A DNA stretch of 64,000 bases from Peptoclostridium sp965368085 (GCA_965368085.1 CBDULP010000011.1:1-64000), one strand, 5' to 3'. Positions 8,853-18,971 are shown, counted from the first letter of the stretch. Notes: generated from the sequence alone by a model not told the origin. Numbers and translations: made by a program.

Positions 8853-11054
8853 ATGATTCAAGGCGGTAAAAGCAGCTATCAGAATTTAAACGATATGCAA
8901 CGTAAGGCTGTTATGACTACGGAAGGCCCGCTACTTATACTTGCGGGAGCGGGCAGTGGAAAGACCACGGTTCTTGTAAACAGAATAGGCCACATACTAG
9001 AGACGGCAGGAGTATTTCCATCAAACATACTTGCGATAACATTTACCAACAAGGCTGCAAGGGAGATGAAGGAAAGGGTCGAGAAGATACTTGGCGATGA
9101 AAGCGATGGAATGTGGATAAGCACTTTCCATTCGTGCTGCGTGAGAATACTCAGAAAGAATATAGACAGGCTGGGGTACACAAGCTCATTTGTAATATAC
9201 GACAGGTCAGACCAACTTACTCTTTTAAAGGGCACGATAAAGGAGCTCGACATGAACGAGAAGCTCTATGATCCTAAGATGGTAATAGGGCACATATCCG
9301 ATGCCAAGGACAAGCTTATAAACCCTAAGGAATTCATGAAGACATATAAAGATGATTTTAAAATGTCAAAAATAGCGGCCATATATGAAAGATACCAAAA
9401 GAACCTCAAAAAGAACAATGCTCTTGATTTTGACGACATAATAGTAAAGACTGTTGAGCTTTTTGAGCAAAATGAGGAAGTATTGGAATTCTATCAAAGA
9501 AAGTTTAAATATGTAATGGTAGACGAGTATCAGGATACCAACAGGGCGCAGTACAAGCTTGTAAGCCTCATATCAAGACTTCACAAGAATCTTTGTGTTG
9601 TTGGAGATGACGACCAGTCGATATACGGCTGGAGGGGCGCTGACATCACAAACATACTCAATTTCGAAAATGAGTTTCAAGGGGCGGCAGTCATAAAGCT
9701 TGAGCAAAACTACAGGTCCACACAGAATATACTTGATTCTGCAAACTCTGTAATAAAAAACAATAGCGAGAGAAAGTCAAAAAACCTTTGGACAGACAAG
9801 CCGGGCGGAGAAAAGATAAAGATATTCAAAGCTATGGACGAAAGGGAAGAAGGAGACTTCATATCGAGGAAGATAAGAGAGCTTAATGAAGGCGAAAATA
9901 GCATGGGAGACTTTGCCGTTCTTTACAGGACGAATGCGCAGTCGAGGGCTATAGAGGAAGCTTTTATGAGACAAAGCATTCCGTACAAGATATACGGCGG
10001 CCTCAAGTTCTATGACAGGAAAGAAATAAAGGACATAATAGCGTATCTTAGGCTAATACAAAACCCTCTTGACGACATAAGTCTTAAGAGAATAATAAAC
10101 GTTCCCAAAAGGGGAATAGGCCTTAAGACCATAGAAAAGCTTGAAAACTTCGCATATTCAAATGATGAGAACATATATTCGGCAATGCTTGACATTGAAG
10201 ACGGGCTTATTTCCACAAGGGCAAAATCGAAAGTGGATCAGTTCGTGACTATAATATCGACTCTCATGGCCATGAACGAGTGCATGAATGTCTCGATTCT
10301 TATAGAAAAGGTGCTTGAAGACACAGGATATATGGAAGAACTTGGAAAAGAAAACAGCGTAGAGAGCCAGACCAGGATTGAAAACATAAAGGAGCTCATA
10401 TCTTCTGCCGTTGAATTCGAGCAGATAAGTGAAGACAAGACCCTTGAGACGTTTCTCGCATCCATATCGCTTGTTTCGGATTTGGATTCGCTTGAAGAGG
10501 GAGACGACTACGTTTCGATAATGACACTACACAGTGCAAAAGGACTTGAGTTTCCGGTGGTGTTCATGGCTGGAATGGAAGAGGGCATATTCCCATCGAG
10601 CAGGTCGGTGCTTGACGAAGACAGGCTTGAGGAGGAAAGAAGGCTTTGCTATGTAGGCATAACAAGGGCGCAGCAGGAGCTTTACATGACTTATGCAAAT
10701 GAAAGAATGATATATGGAAGAAAAAACTATGGAACAAACTCAAGATTTTTGAGCGAGCTTCCAAAGGACTGCCTTCAAAGCTATAACGCCAAGATAGACA
10801 AGATAAAAAACCATCCGTCAAGCAATATAGACATGAAAGAGATAAAAAAGAACTTCACATTCGGATCTTCGGTGAAGCCGGAAGTGAAAAAGAATATAGA
10901 CAACAGCGGAATAGATCTTGGAAGCAGGATATCGCATCCTAAGTTTGGAGAAGGAACCATAGTTTCAAAGACTGGAAATGATGTGACAATAGCATTCGAG
11001 AACAAAGGTGTAAAAATGATAAACCTCGAATATGTAAAACTTGAAAAAATCTAG
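8853..11054 (+). CDS. pcrA: ATP-dependent DNA helicase PcrA/UvrD
   Basis: Superfamily 1A 3'-5' helicase (733 residues) used in repair and replication-fork maintenance. Walker A AGAGSGKTT is at 31-39, followed by the Ia stretch ITFTNKAAREMKER, Walker B VDEYQDTN, the QxxR motif GDDDQSIYGWRGAD, motif IV QNYRST, and motifs V/VI (TLHSAKGLEF, YVGITRAQ). The C-terminus ends with the Tudor-like PcrA tail (GSRISHPKFGEGTI). The ATG follows GGTGAG. A strong terminator follows, so it is separate from the pel operon. Confidence 0.96.
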   Translation: MIQGGKSSYQNLNDMQRKAVMTTEGPLLILAGAGSGKTTVLVNRIGHILETAGVFPSNILAITFTNKAAREMKERVEKILGDESDGMWISTFHSCCVRILRKNIDRLGYTSSFVIYDRSDQLTLLKGTIKELDMNEKLYDPKMVIGHISDAKDKLINPKEFMKTYKDDFKMSKIAAIYERYQKNLKKNNALDFDDIIVKTVELFEQNEEVLEFYQRKFKYVMVDEYQDTNRAQYKLVSLISRLHKNLCVVGDDDQSIYGWRGADITNILNFENEFQGAAVIKLEQNYRSTQNILDSANSVIKNNSERKSKNLWTDKPGGEKIKIFKAMDEREEGDFISRKIRELNEGENSMGDFAVLYRTNAQSRAIEEAFMRQSIPYKIYGGLKFYDRKEIKDIIAYLRLIQNPLDDISLKRIINVPKRGIGLKTIEKLENFAYSNDENIYSAMLDIEDGLISTRAKSKVDQFVTIISTLMAMNECMNVSILIEKVLEDTGYMEELGKENSVESQTRIENIKELISSAVEFEQISEDKTLETFLASISLVSDLDSLEEGDDYVSIMTLHSAKGLEFPVVFMAGMEEGIFPSSRSVLDEDRLEEERRLCYVGITRAQQELYMTYANERMIYGRKNYGTNSRFLSELPKDCLQSYNAKIDKIKNHPSSNIDMKEIKKNFTFGSSVKPEVKKNIDNSGIDLGSRISHPKFGEGTIVSKTGNDVTIAFENKGVKMINLEYVKLEKI

Positions 11055-11057
11055 TGG

Positions 11058-11085
11058 AATCCCCCTTTAAAAAAGGGGGATTTTT
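11058..11085 (+). terminator. Terminator after pcrA
   Basis: AATCCCCCTTT and AAAGGGGGATT arms followed by TTTTT. It separates pcrA from pelD, which begins 42 nt later. Confidence 0.85.
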
Positions 11086-11126
11086 AGGTATAGTCAATTT
11101 ATATACTTGAATGAGAGGAGGCAAAT

Positions 11127-12365
11127 ATGGATAATGAAAAATTGAAAAAGTTTATAAAATGCACATTGGAGACGATTGCCGTTGACATTGCCATCCTATT
11201 GTTTTTTTTGAGGATAAATCCGGTGCTGGAGGAGTTTTTCTCATTGAATATGCATCCGTTTGTAATGGTCAGCGCCGCAGCTGCCCTCAGGTATGGAAAC
11301 TATCTGGGTGTAATAAGTGCAAGTGTTACATCGATAATTTTCATATATACATACAGTTTTTTGGGAAGGGACATGTACCTTTTCTTTGTCGACTTTGAAA
11401 ACTACAAATTCCTTATAATGTTTTTTCTGACGGCTGTTGTACTGGGCAGATTCAAAGATAATTACACATACAATATGGAAATGAGCAGTGAAAAACACAG
11501 GCTTTTAAATGAAAAATATAAAGACCTCGAGCAGCTGTACGATAAGAACAGGTTTATAAATAAAGAGCTTAAAAAGCAGATAGTGGATTCTGAAAACAGC
11601 ATAATATCACTCTATGAGATTGCAACGTCCCTGGATTCATTAGATCCCGAGGAAATATATACCCAGACTATGGGGATAATGGCGAGGTTTTTAGGCGCCA
11701 GGACCGTATCGATATACATTGTAAATGAAAACAGAGATTTTTTAAGGCTCAAGCTCAGAATGGGAGAAGGGACAGGCCTTGCGAACTCAATAGATATAAA
11801 AAACATGCCGTGTGTGAAAAGGATAATAGATGAAAAGCAGACTGTGAAATATGGCGATTCAATGAGTTGCATTAATAACAGCGCAATAATGGGAGCCCCG
11901 ATAGTTTATGAAGGAAAAACCATAGCGCTTATAAACCTTGAGGATGTTGAATTTGAAAGAGTAACAGACTATTCATACTACCTCTTCAAGCTTATAACGG
12001 AATGGATAAACAAGGCGCTTGCGCAGGCCATATCAATAGAAGGACATATAAACAGCCATAAATATTATGAAGATACGAGGATTATGAAATACAATGAATT
12101 TAAAGAAAGGCTTGAGGAAGAGAAAAAGCGAAAGATAAGGTTTGGCCTTGAGTACGGTCTTTTGAAGTTCAGCAGTTTGGGCCAGGGTATTCAAAGTACT
12201 GACAAGAGTCTGTCCAGGCTTATAAGAGACGTTGACGTTGTAGGATATGATGAGTCAAACGGGGAAGTATACCTCCTGCTTCCGGCGACACCTCAAAAAG
12301 TCACCCATATAGTTGAAGAGAGGCTTAAGGGCGAGTTGGAAATCGAACTGGAGAGATTGGCATGA
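11127..12365 (+). CDS. pelD: PelD-like c-di-GMP receptor of Pel polysaccharide synthesis
   Basis: Inner-membrane regulator of 412 residues. The N-terminus holds about four membrane segments (roughly 15-110), then a short coiled stretch, a GAF domain (about 150-300) and a C-terminal degenerate GGDEF domain. The inhibitory-site motif R367-D-V-D370 is kept, while the active-site loop reads SNGEVY instead of GGDEF; this is the PelD pattern, binding c-di-GMP without making it. ATG after GAGAGGAGG. It is the first gene of the operon, overlapping the deacetylase by 4 nt. Assignment relies on domain order, the I-site and adjacent pelF and pelG. Confidence 0.85.
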   Translation: MDNEKLKKFIKCTLETIAVDIAILLFFLRINPVLEEFFSLNMHPFVMVSAAAALRYGNYLGVISASVTSIIFIYTYSFLGRDMYLFFVDFENYKFLIMFFLTAVVLGRFKDNYTYNMEMSSEKHRLLNEKYKDLEQLYDKNRFINKELKKQIVDSENSIISLYEIATSLDSLDPEEIYTQTMGIMARFLGARTVSIYIVNENRDFLRLKLRMGEGTGLANSIDIKNMPCVKRIIDEKQTVKYGDSMSCINNSAIMGAPIVYEGKTIALINLEDVEFERVTDYSYYLFKLITEWINKALAQAISIEGHINSHKYYEDTRIMKYNEFKERLEEEKKRKIRFGLEYGLLKFSSLGQGIQSTDKSLSRLIRDVDVVGYDESNGEVYLLLPATPQKVTHIVEERLKGELEIELERLA

Positions 12366-14221
12366 TAAGAAAAAAGACATTCATATATGTCCTGGCAATT
12401 ATTTTGATAAGCGCCGTATTCATACAGGTGGCAAGAAGTGGAACGCTTGAACAGGAATTTTCAATAAACCAAAAAAGTGTACAGGTTTCTGTCAACAGCA
12501 TAGGGTCTGGCAAAATACCAGATGACTACCAAAGGATGATTGCAATTTATTCTAATGACTATGAGGGTTCAATTGCGCTGCATGACAATATGGAAAAAAT
12601 ACTTTCAATGGCGAAACTGAATTTTGAAATGATTGATATTGATTCCGCACAGGCTATTGAGAAGATCAGCACCGCAAAAAAAGATGACATAATATTGATA
12701 GGCACTGAAAAATTCGGGAATATGAAATATGCAAACCTGCATAGCGCACTGGTTTCCAGAGTTGAAAGCGGTATTAGCGCTGTTTTCATGGTCAGGTCAT
12801 ACCAGCCAAGTCTCGACAGGCTCTGCGGCATAGGCAAAAATAGAGGCTATATGAAAGAACCCATATTTGGAATTGAGTTTCATGAAAAATTCTTCCCGGG
12901 GCTGGACGAAATCAGCATGGGAAAAGATGACAAGAAGATGCCCCATTCGTCTATGGATGTGTCGCTAAGTGACGACGTGAATCTAATTGCAAGCGCACAA
13001 GGATACCCTTTGATATGGACCAATGAATATGGACGCGGAAGGGTTTTATATGTAAACTCCACAATGCTTATGGACAAGGCCAACAGAGGCATGATGACCC
13101 AAAGCATAGCGCTTTCGAAAGACAGGTTTGCATATACTATTTTCAATGGAAAAATTGTAAACATAGATGACTTTCCGGCACCAGTAAAACCCGGATCGGA
13201 TGACATTGTATATGAGCATTACCACATGAATAACAACATGTTTTACAGGAACATATGGTGGTCTTCGCTTTACAATATGGCTAAGAAATACAATATGAAA
13301 TACACTGGTCTCGTCATAGGCGATTACAATCTGGATACAAGCTCCCCTCTTCCGGAAATAAATATGGAAAGCGCCCATGATATAAAGTATTTTGGAAGAA
13401 AGCTTTCGGAGATGGGCGGTGAGCTCGGCATTCATGGGTACAACCACAATTCACTGGCGCTTGAGGGGCAAATGGATTTTGCGGATTACGGATACTCGCC
13501 ATGGGAGTCGCAGCAGGTTATGGAGGAAGGACTTGACAAGTTGAAGGAGTCCCTTGAATCCATGTATGGGAAAGGCACTAAAATATATACATATGTGCCG
13601 ACCTCCAACATAATGTCAAATGAGGGGAAAAAGGCTGTCAAGAATGTATTTACAGATGTCAGGGTCTTTGCGGGGCTTTATACCGGAACTCCGGAAAAGG
13701 GCGTGCTCTATCAGGAGTTTGGAAAAGACCCGGATGTAGAAGGCGTATATGACTTTCCGAGGATAAGCGCGGGATATGAATACAGTGAAGAGGTGATGTG
13801 GAACATATACAGCGGCATAGCACACTATGGGATAGTCACCCATTTCATACACCCCGACGACATTTTGGATGAGGAAAGATCAGGAGGCAAAAATTGGGAG
13901 GAAATTGAAAAGGGGCTTGATTCGATATTCGCAGATATATACAGACGTTTCCCTAATATGAGGGGTATGACTAACAAACAGGCTCTTGAGGAGTATGTGA
14001 AAAATGAAAACCTCAAGGCTTATGTTGAGTATGGCGAGGGCTACATAAGAATAAGTCACGAGAACATGTCTCCAAGCGCATATCATGTGATAAAAGTTAA
14101 AGATGGGAAAATAAACAGTGTAGATGGCGGCAAATACAGTGTTTTAGACGGAGCAAGAGGGCTTTATGTGGTGGAAGCCATGTCTGCTGATGTGTATATA
14201 AAAATAGATTATGAAGACTAG
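12362..14221 (+). CDS. pelA: PelA-type polysaccharide deacetylase (membrane-anchored)
   Basis: 619-residue protein with an N-terminal membrane anchor (IYVLAIILISAVFIQ) and a large extracytoplasmic part. The N-terminal half (about 55-250) resembles the PelA/BcsE-like glutaminase-fold region; the C-terminal half holds a carbohydrate deacetylase. Candidate metal ligands are D321 (VIGDYN), H358 and H362 (GIHGYNHNSL). It corresponds to the C-terminal portion of Pseudomonas PelA without the GH114 hydrolase, which is encoded separately at the end of this operon. It would partly deacetylate the GalNAc-rich Pel polymer outside the membrane. Overlap ATGA with pelD implies coupled translation. Confidence 0.8.
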   Translation: MIRKKTFIYVLAIILISAVFIQVARSGTLEQEFSINQKSVQVSVNSIGSGKIPDDYQRMIAIYSNDYEGSIALHDNMEKILSMAKLNFEMIDIDSAQAIEKISTAKKDDIILIGTEKFGNMKYANLHSALVSRVESGISAVFMVRSYQPSLDRLCGIGKNRGYMKEPIFGIEFHEKFFPGLDEISMGKDDKKMPHSSMDVSLSDDVNLIASAQGYPLIWTNEYGRGRVLYVNSTMLMDKANRGMMTQSIALSKDRFAYTIFNGKIVNIDDFPAPVKPGSDDIVYEHYHMNNNMFYRNIWWSSLYNMAKKYNMKYTGLVIGDYNLDTSSPLPEINMESAHDIKYFGRKLSEMGGELGIHGYNHNSLALEGQMDFADYGYSPWESQQVMEEGLDKLKESLESMYGKGTKIYTYVPTSNIMSNEGKKAVKNVFTDVRVFAGLYTGTPEKGVLYQEFGKDPDVEGVYDFPRISAGYEYSEEVMWNIYSGIAHYGIVTHFIHPDDILDEERSGGKNWEEIEKGLDSIFADIYRRFPNMRGMTNKQALEEYVKNENLKAYVEYGEGYIRISHENMSPSAYHVIKVKDGKINSVDGGKYSVLDGARGLYVVEAMSADVYIKIDYED

Positions 14222-14229
14222 GTGATTAC

Positions 14230-15174
14230 ATGTATACGATTTTGTGCATAATATGTCTGGCGGCTGAAGTCTGGGCGGTCCTTAAAAATTTGGGGGTGGA
14301 ATATTTCATAATGCTTCATATAGCAATTGCATATGCATTGTTTGGGGCAAAAAGATTTTCAAGTGCAGTTCGAAACAACGGCATTGAAAATTGCATGGTT
14401 ATAATGATGCCAATAGGCGGACTGTTTGTACATGTGATTGTGGAGCTTTGCTATAAATTTTTGAAAATAGATGAAAATGTTATAGCGGAGTATGAAGATT
14501 ATATAAAATACAAGGAGCTCCTGACGCTGCACACGGATATAGATGTTCAAAGGGAGATCAACATACTCAGCCTTGGCGACAGGCTCATGTACTCCTCGTC
14601 GGATGAAAAGAAAAGCGCCATAATGAGCCTGAATACGAATGACATAGAAGTCAAGACCGGCGTGCTGAGAAGGGCTCTTTTGGACGAGGACCCGGAAGTG
14701 GTACACTATGCAGCATCCACACTAAGCTTCATACAGGACAGATATGAAAAAAAGCTTTTGGATATGGAAAATGAGCACTCCAGAATGAATACCACTTCAA
14801 AGCTGTACGAGCTCATATCCGAATACAAGAAGTATTTGAGCCTGGGTTTTGTGGACGAGCTTTCAAGGCCTGTGCATGAGAGCAAATATATAATATGCTT
14901 GAAGGAACTTGAGGATAGAAACAGGGGAGATTTCGAGACGAGCATAATGATCACAAGGGAATATATAGAATCCGGAAATATTGAAGGGGCGGGGGAGATG
15001 CTCAAAAAGTTAAAGGGCATGCATGCAGACCGATATGAAGTATACATAGAGTACATGCATCTTTGCTACAAGAAGAGGGATTTTAAATCTATAATGAAAA
15101 CTGCGAAAAAGATTAAGAAGATGGGCCTTAAAGTACCTGAAAGCGAAATGAAAATGGTGGAGTTTTGGGCCTGA
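14230..15174 (+). CDS. pelE: PelE-like membrane/TPR protein
   Basis: 314 residues: about three membrane segments in the first 80 residues, then a soluble helical region. Residues ~130-180 look HEAT-like (LRRALLDEDPEVVHYAA) and 225-314 look TPR-like (ESGNIEGAGEMLKKL, YKKRDFKSIMKTAKKI). PelE in other bacteria has the same two-segment plus TPR plan and links PelD to the PelF/PelG machine. Position between the deacetylase and pelF supports the call; sequence similarity to proteobacterial PelE cannot be judged by eye. Confidence 0.68.
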   Translation: MYTILCIICLAAEVWAVLKNLGVEYFIMLHIAIAYALFGAKRFSSAVRNNGIENCMVIMMPIGGLFVHVIVELCYKFLKIDENVIAEYEDYIKYKELLTLHTDIDVQREINILSLGDRLMYSSSDEKKSAIMSLNTNDIEVKTGVLRRALLDEDPEVVHYAASTLSFIQDRYEKKLLDMENEHSRMNTTSKLYELISEYKKYLSLGFVDELSRPVHESKYIICLKELEDRNRGDFETSIMITREYIESGNIEGAGEMLKKLKGMHADRYEVYIEYMHLCYKKRDFKSIMKTAKKIKKMGLKVPESEMKMVEFWA

Positions 15175-15189
15175 TGAGGATGGTGAGAC

Positions 15190-16605
15190 ATGGAGGTTTG
15201 TATTTTGGCGGAAGGTTCATACCCTTACGTTTCGGGAGGCGTATCCAGTTGGATAAATACACTCATACGGGGCATGCCGGACAAGAAATTCAAGATATTT
15301 TCTATAATGCCTTCGCTATCGGAGCTGGACGAATACAAATATGAAATACCTGAAAATGTAATTGAGATAAAGACTGTAGGCCTTAAGGATTATGAAAATC
15401 TAAACCCGCGCTATTCAAGATTCGTCCCCAGCATAAGCACAGATGAGAAGGTGCAGATAGAAAAGTTTTTGAAAATGGAAAACGACATAGACTGGAGCAT
15501 CATAAACAATATACTTTCAGATAAGCTCAGGCTTGGAAACCCGGTGCAGTTCCTTCAAAGCAGGATGTTTTGGGAGATGTATAGAAACTTTTATTCACAG
15601 CATATGTTCAGGCGGGATTTCAACAAGAGCTTTTGGACTGTAAGATCGATGCTGCTTCCCGTTATAAACCTCATGCAACAGGAACTGCCATCTGCAGACA
15701 TTTACCATTCAGTATCGACTGGATATGCAGGGCTTATGGCCAGCATAGCAAAGGCTAAAACGTCAAGGCCATTCATACTTACGGAACATGGCATATATGC
15801 GAGGGAGAGAGAAGAGGAGATATTAAAGGCAGAGTGGATAGACGAAGATTACCGGAAGTTGTGGATAGATTTCTTCTATTTCATATCCACATGTGCATAT
15901 GAAAATGCAGACAAAATAGTGTCTCTTTTCGAGCGAAGCAGATTCATACAGCTTCAGCTCGGAGCTCAGCCGGAAAAGACAATGGTTGTTCCTAATGGAA
16001 TAGACATACAAAGTTTTAATATGGATCACAAACATATGCATGAAAACAATATAGGGGCTATACTCAGAGTTGTGCCAATAAAGGATGTAAAGACTCTTGT
16101 AAGGGCATTTAAGATAGTAAAATCAAGCATTTATGACGCCAAGCTCTATCTCATAGGGCCTTATGACGAGGATAAAGAGTATCACAGGGAGGTTGTGCGT
16201 CTGATAAAAAGCCTTGAACTGGAAGAGGATGTATACATAACCGGCAGGGTGGACATAATGGAGTACATGGAAAAGCTTGACGTTCTTGTGCTCACATCGA
16301 TATCGGAAGGGCAGCCTCTTGTAATGCTTGAGGGAATGGCATGCAAAAAGCCCTTTGTATCGACCGATGTAGGAGCCTGCAGAGAGATAGTCGAGGGGGC
16401 CGATGATGATTTATTGGGGAAATGCGGAATAATAACCCCTCCCGTATCACCTATGGAAACTGCAGCGGGCATAATGGATATACTAAGGGACAGGAAAAAG
16501 GCCAAGGCGATGGGGGATATAGGAAGAACAAGGGTAGAAAAATACTATACAAAAAAGCTGCTTATAGACAGGTATGTACAGCTCTATGAAAGTTTGGGTG
16601 ATTAA
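15190..16605 (+). CDS. pelF: PelF glycosyltransferase (GT4 family)
   Basis: Cytoplasmic polymerising glycosyltransferase that uses UDP-sugars to make the Pel chain. The 471-residue length and N-terminus (CILAEGSYPYVSGGVSSWI) are diagnostic for PelF. The retaining GT EX7E motif is E373-GQPLVML-E381, followed by GMACKKPFVSTDVGACREIV. It abuts pelG (its TAA is directly followed by the pelG ATG). Confidence is high because PelF is a distinct GT4 subfamily. Confidence 0.95.
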   Translation: MEVCILAEGSYPYVSGGVSSWINTLIRGMPDKKFKIFSIMPSLSELDEYKYEIPENVIEIKTVGLKDYENLNPRYSRFVPSISTDEKVQIEKFLKMENDIDWSIINNILSDKLRLGNPVQFLQSRMFWEMYRNFYSQHMFRRDFNKSFWTVRSMLLPVINLMQQELPSADIYHSVSTGYAGLMASIAKAKTSRPFILTEHGIYAREREEEILKAEWIDEDYRKLWIDFFYFISTCAYENADKIVSLFERSRFIQLQLGAQPEKTMVVPNGIDIQSFNMDHKHMHENNIGAILRVVPIKDVKTLVRAFKIVKSSIYDAKLYLIGPYDEDKEYHREVVRLIKSLELEEDVYITGRVDIMEYMEKLDVLVLTSISEGQPLVMLEGMACKKPFVSTDVGACREIVEGADDDLLGKCGIITPPVSPMETAAGIMDILRDRKKAKAMGDIGRTRVEKYYTKKLLIDRYVQLYESLGD

Positions 16606-18093
16606 ATGGCTGGCATTGGGTTTACTCTCAAAAAACTTTTTGAAGACGAAAGTTATTCCGCAAGAAGCAAGGCGTACGCCTATTCGGCAATCGTAAGCGC
16701 GGGTCCTTGGATAGCTGCGGTTATAACGGTCAATGCAATGGTACTGCTTTCAAAGTTATTCATGGTGGGAAATGCACAAAGAGACCTTTTCATGGGAACT
16801 ATGGTTTACAGCTTTGTTTTTTCTCAAATAATAACTTCTCCATGGCAGCTTCTCATAACAAGGTATGTTTCTGACAGGCTGTACATGAGGGAATATTCAC
16901 AAATAAGGCCTTCTCTCATAGGTCTTTCAAAGGTGATTTTTGCAATAAGCTATATTGTATCTGTGCTTTATTATTATCCAAAAAATCTTTCTCTGGAATA
17001 TAAAGTCATGGCGATATATCTGTTTGTATTCATATCACTGGTGTGGATACTCATGGTCTACCTAAGTGCGGTTAAAAACTATGCGATTATATCATGGGCT
17101 TATATTGCAGGAGGCATAGTGTCCATAGTGGTTTCAGCAGTACTTTTTAAATATCCTATTGAATTTGCTCAAAATGTGGGGGCTTCAAATCTACTTTTTG
17201 CATATATACTCGGCATAACAATGACGTTTGCTTTGCTATTGTACAGTTTTTTAAAGAATTTTGAATCGGACAGCGGCAGGGAGTACGATTTTATAAGGTA
17301 CATGGATTCATTTCATACTCTGTTTTTCACGGGGCTGTTTTACACTTTGGGACTTTGGGTGGACGATATAATAATGTGGTACAGCAGCCTGGGAGTCAGT
17401 ATAGAAGATGTGTACAAGTACGCGCCGCTTTATGACAACGGCGTTTTTCTTGCATACCTGACGGTGATTCCGACTATGATACTTTTCATGGTGTCTGTGG
17501 AAACGCAGTTTTACGACACATACAGAAAATATTTTGCATTTGCCACGCAGGATGCGTCATATGAGGATATACAGTTGGCTAAAGCTGAGATGAAAACCTG
17601 CATATACAGAAATCTAATATATATAATGGAAAACCAGACCATAATATCGATAACATGCATAGTCGGAGCGGGTTTTGTATTTTCTAGGCTGGGGTTGCCG
17701 CTTATAGTCAAGGACATATTCAGGATATGCACTCTGGGGGCGCTTTGCAATATATTCGTTCTGATAATAATACTAATACTTCTTTATTTTGAGGCCAGAA
17801 ATCACGCACTGGCAATAGCAGTAAGTTTTTTAGCTCTTAACAGCCTCTTTACGCTGTATTTTCTGCCGATGGGAGTGGAGTTTTATGGATTCGGATATTT
17901 TTCGGGTTCATTTGTAAGCCTTTGCATTGCAATAGTTACAATGATAATATTTTTGAAAGAATTGGATTACCATACATTTGCAAGGCAGCCTCTTTTTGAA
18001 TCTAAAAGGCAGGGCTTTTTCACAAAGCTGGCGTTAAGGCTTTGTCCAGAAAGGACGAGGCCGACCGAGGAAAGGAGGAGGCTGGATGCCTAG
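16606..18093 (+). CDS. pelG: PelG membrane transporter of Pel polysaccharide
   Basis: 495-residue polytopic membrane protein with about 12 segments, related to Wzx/MOP flippases. The N-terminus MAGIGFTLKKLFEDES...YAYSAIVSAGPWIAA is typical of PelG. With PelD, PelE and PelF it would form the inner-membrane synthase/export complex. Starts with no gap after pelF and overlaps the next gene by 8 nt. Confidence 0.94.
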   Translation: MAGIGFTLKKLFEDESYSARSKAYAYSAIVSAGPWIAAVITVNAMVLLSKLFMVGNAQRDLFMGTMVYSFVFSQIITSPWQLLITRYVSDRLYMREYSQIRPSLIGLSKVIFAISYIVSVLYYYPKNLSLEYKVMAIYLFVFISLVWILMVYLSAVKNYAIISWAYIAGGIVSIVVSAVLFKYPIEFAQNVGASNLLFAYILGITMTFALLLYSFLKNFESDSGREYDFIRYMDSFHTLFFTGLFYTLGLWVDDIIMWYSSLGVSIEDVYKYAPLYDNGVFLAYLTVIPTMILFMVSVETQFYDTYRKYFAFATQDASYEDIQLAKAEMKTCIYRNLIYIMENQTIISITCIVGAGFVFSRLGLPLIVKDIFRICTLGALCNIFVLIIILILLYFEARNHALAIAVSFLALNSLFTLYFLPMGVEFYGFGYFSGSFVSLCIAIVTMIIFLKELDYHTFARQPLFESKRQGFFTKLALRLCPERTRPTEERRRLDA

Positions 18094-18955
18094 CGTTCAA
18101 ATTGGAGTGATAGCAGTAGTGGCGGTTATTGCAGTCTGTCTTGTGGGAGCCCATATGAACTTCAAAGACTCTTGGGCCATGCCTGTAAAAAGGGCGGCTC
18201 AGGGTTCAATCAATTCGGTAACGGGGCGAGAGGATGACTATGTAATATACTATGGAGATGACAGTGAAGATGCAGTTGAAAAACTTTTGAAGTATGACAC
18301 TGTTGTCATAGAGCCCAAAAATTTTTCTTGGGAAAATGTATCAAGACTGCAAAAAAGCGGAAGCCGCGTGCTGGGGTACATGAGCGTAGTCGAGCAAAAT
18401 GGATATGACATGGACTTCATATCGTTAAAGGACGGTTGGTTTTTCATGCCTTACGGAGAAAAAATAAAAAACGAATCATGGAATTCGTACTATATGGACA
18501 TAAGGGAAAAGGGATACCAGAACTTTCTCCTTAGGCAGATGTATACGCATGTCATAAGCAAGGGTCTTGATGGAATTATGTTTGATACTGTGGGGGATAT
18601 AGACGACTTGTCATGGGAATATGAAGTCAAGTCGGGGATGAAGGATTCGTACAAAGAGTTTCTGATGAGGATAAGAAAAAACTATTCGAAGCTTTACATT
18701 GTTCAAAACTGGGGATTTGAAACATTCTGCACCCATTCGGGACAGCTGGTTGACGGGGTAATGTGGGAAGGGCTTTCAAACGGAATTATGGAAAGCGACC
18801 AGTGGAGCAGAGATTGGTTTGAAAAACTGAAGGGGATGGGAATTGACATATATGCGGTTGTTCCAGGCGGAGGGAAGTTCAGCGGATATGGCGATAAAAA
18901 TACAAATGTTTTCATTTATAAAAGAGACAGTGACATATACGACAGCATAAATTGA
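18086..18955 (+). CDS. GH114 endo-alpha-1,4-galactosaminidase-like protein (separate PelA hydrolase domain)
   Basis: 289 residues: an N-terminal membrane anchor/signal (QIGVIAVVAVIAVCLVGA) and a TIM-barrel of the GH114 type. Typical stretches are YDTVVIEPKNFSW, VLGYMSVVEQ, GLDGIMFDTVGDID (D167) and VDGVMWEGL (E228, candidate acid). In Pseudomonas this domain is the N-terminal part of PelA and cleaves Pel. Here it is its own gene, 3.9 kb from the deacetylase, so this is a real gene split and not a frameshift. It would trim or release polymer at the cell surface. Last pel gene; pepM18 follows after 16 nt. Confidence 0.85.
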   Translation: MPSVQIGVIAVVAVIAVCLVGAHMNFKDSWAMPVKRAAQGSINSVTGREDDYVIYYGDDSEDAVEKLLKYDTVVIEPKNFSWENVSRLQKSGSRVLGYMSVVEQNGYDMDFISLKDGWFFMPYGEKIKNESWNSYYMDIREKGYQNFLLRQMYTHVISKGLDGIMFDTVGDIDDLSWEYEVKSGMKDSYKEFLMRIRKNYSKLYIVQNWGFETFCTHSGQLVDGVMWEGLSNGIMESDQWSRDWFEKLKGMGIDIYAVVPGGGKFSGYGDKNTNVFIYKRDSDIYDSIN

Positions 18956-18971
18956 CAGAGGAGATGACAAT

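Noticed and set aside
12362..18955. PelA split explained as a frameshift or sequencing error
   Set aside because: The two parts are 3.9 kb apart in reversed order, each with its own membrane anchor and start, so they are separate genes.
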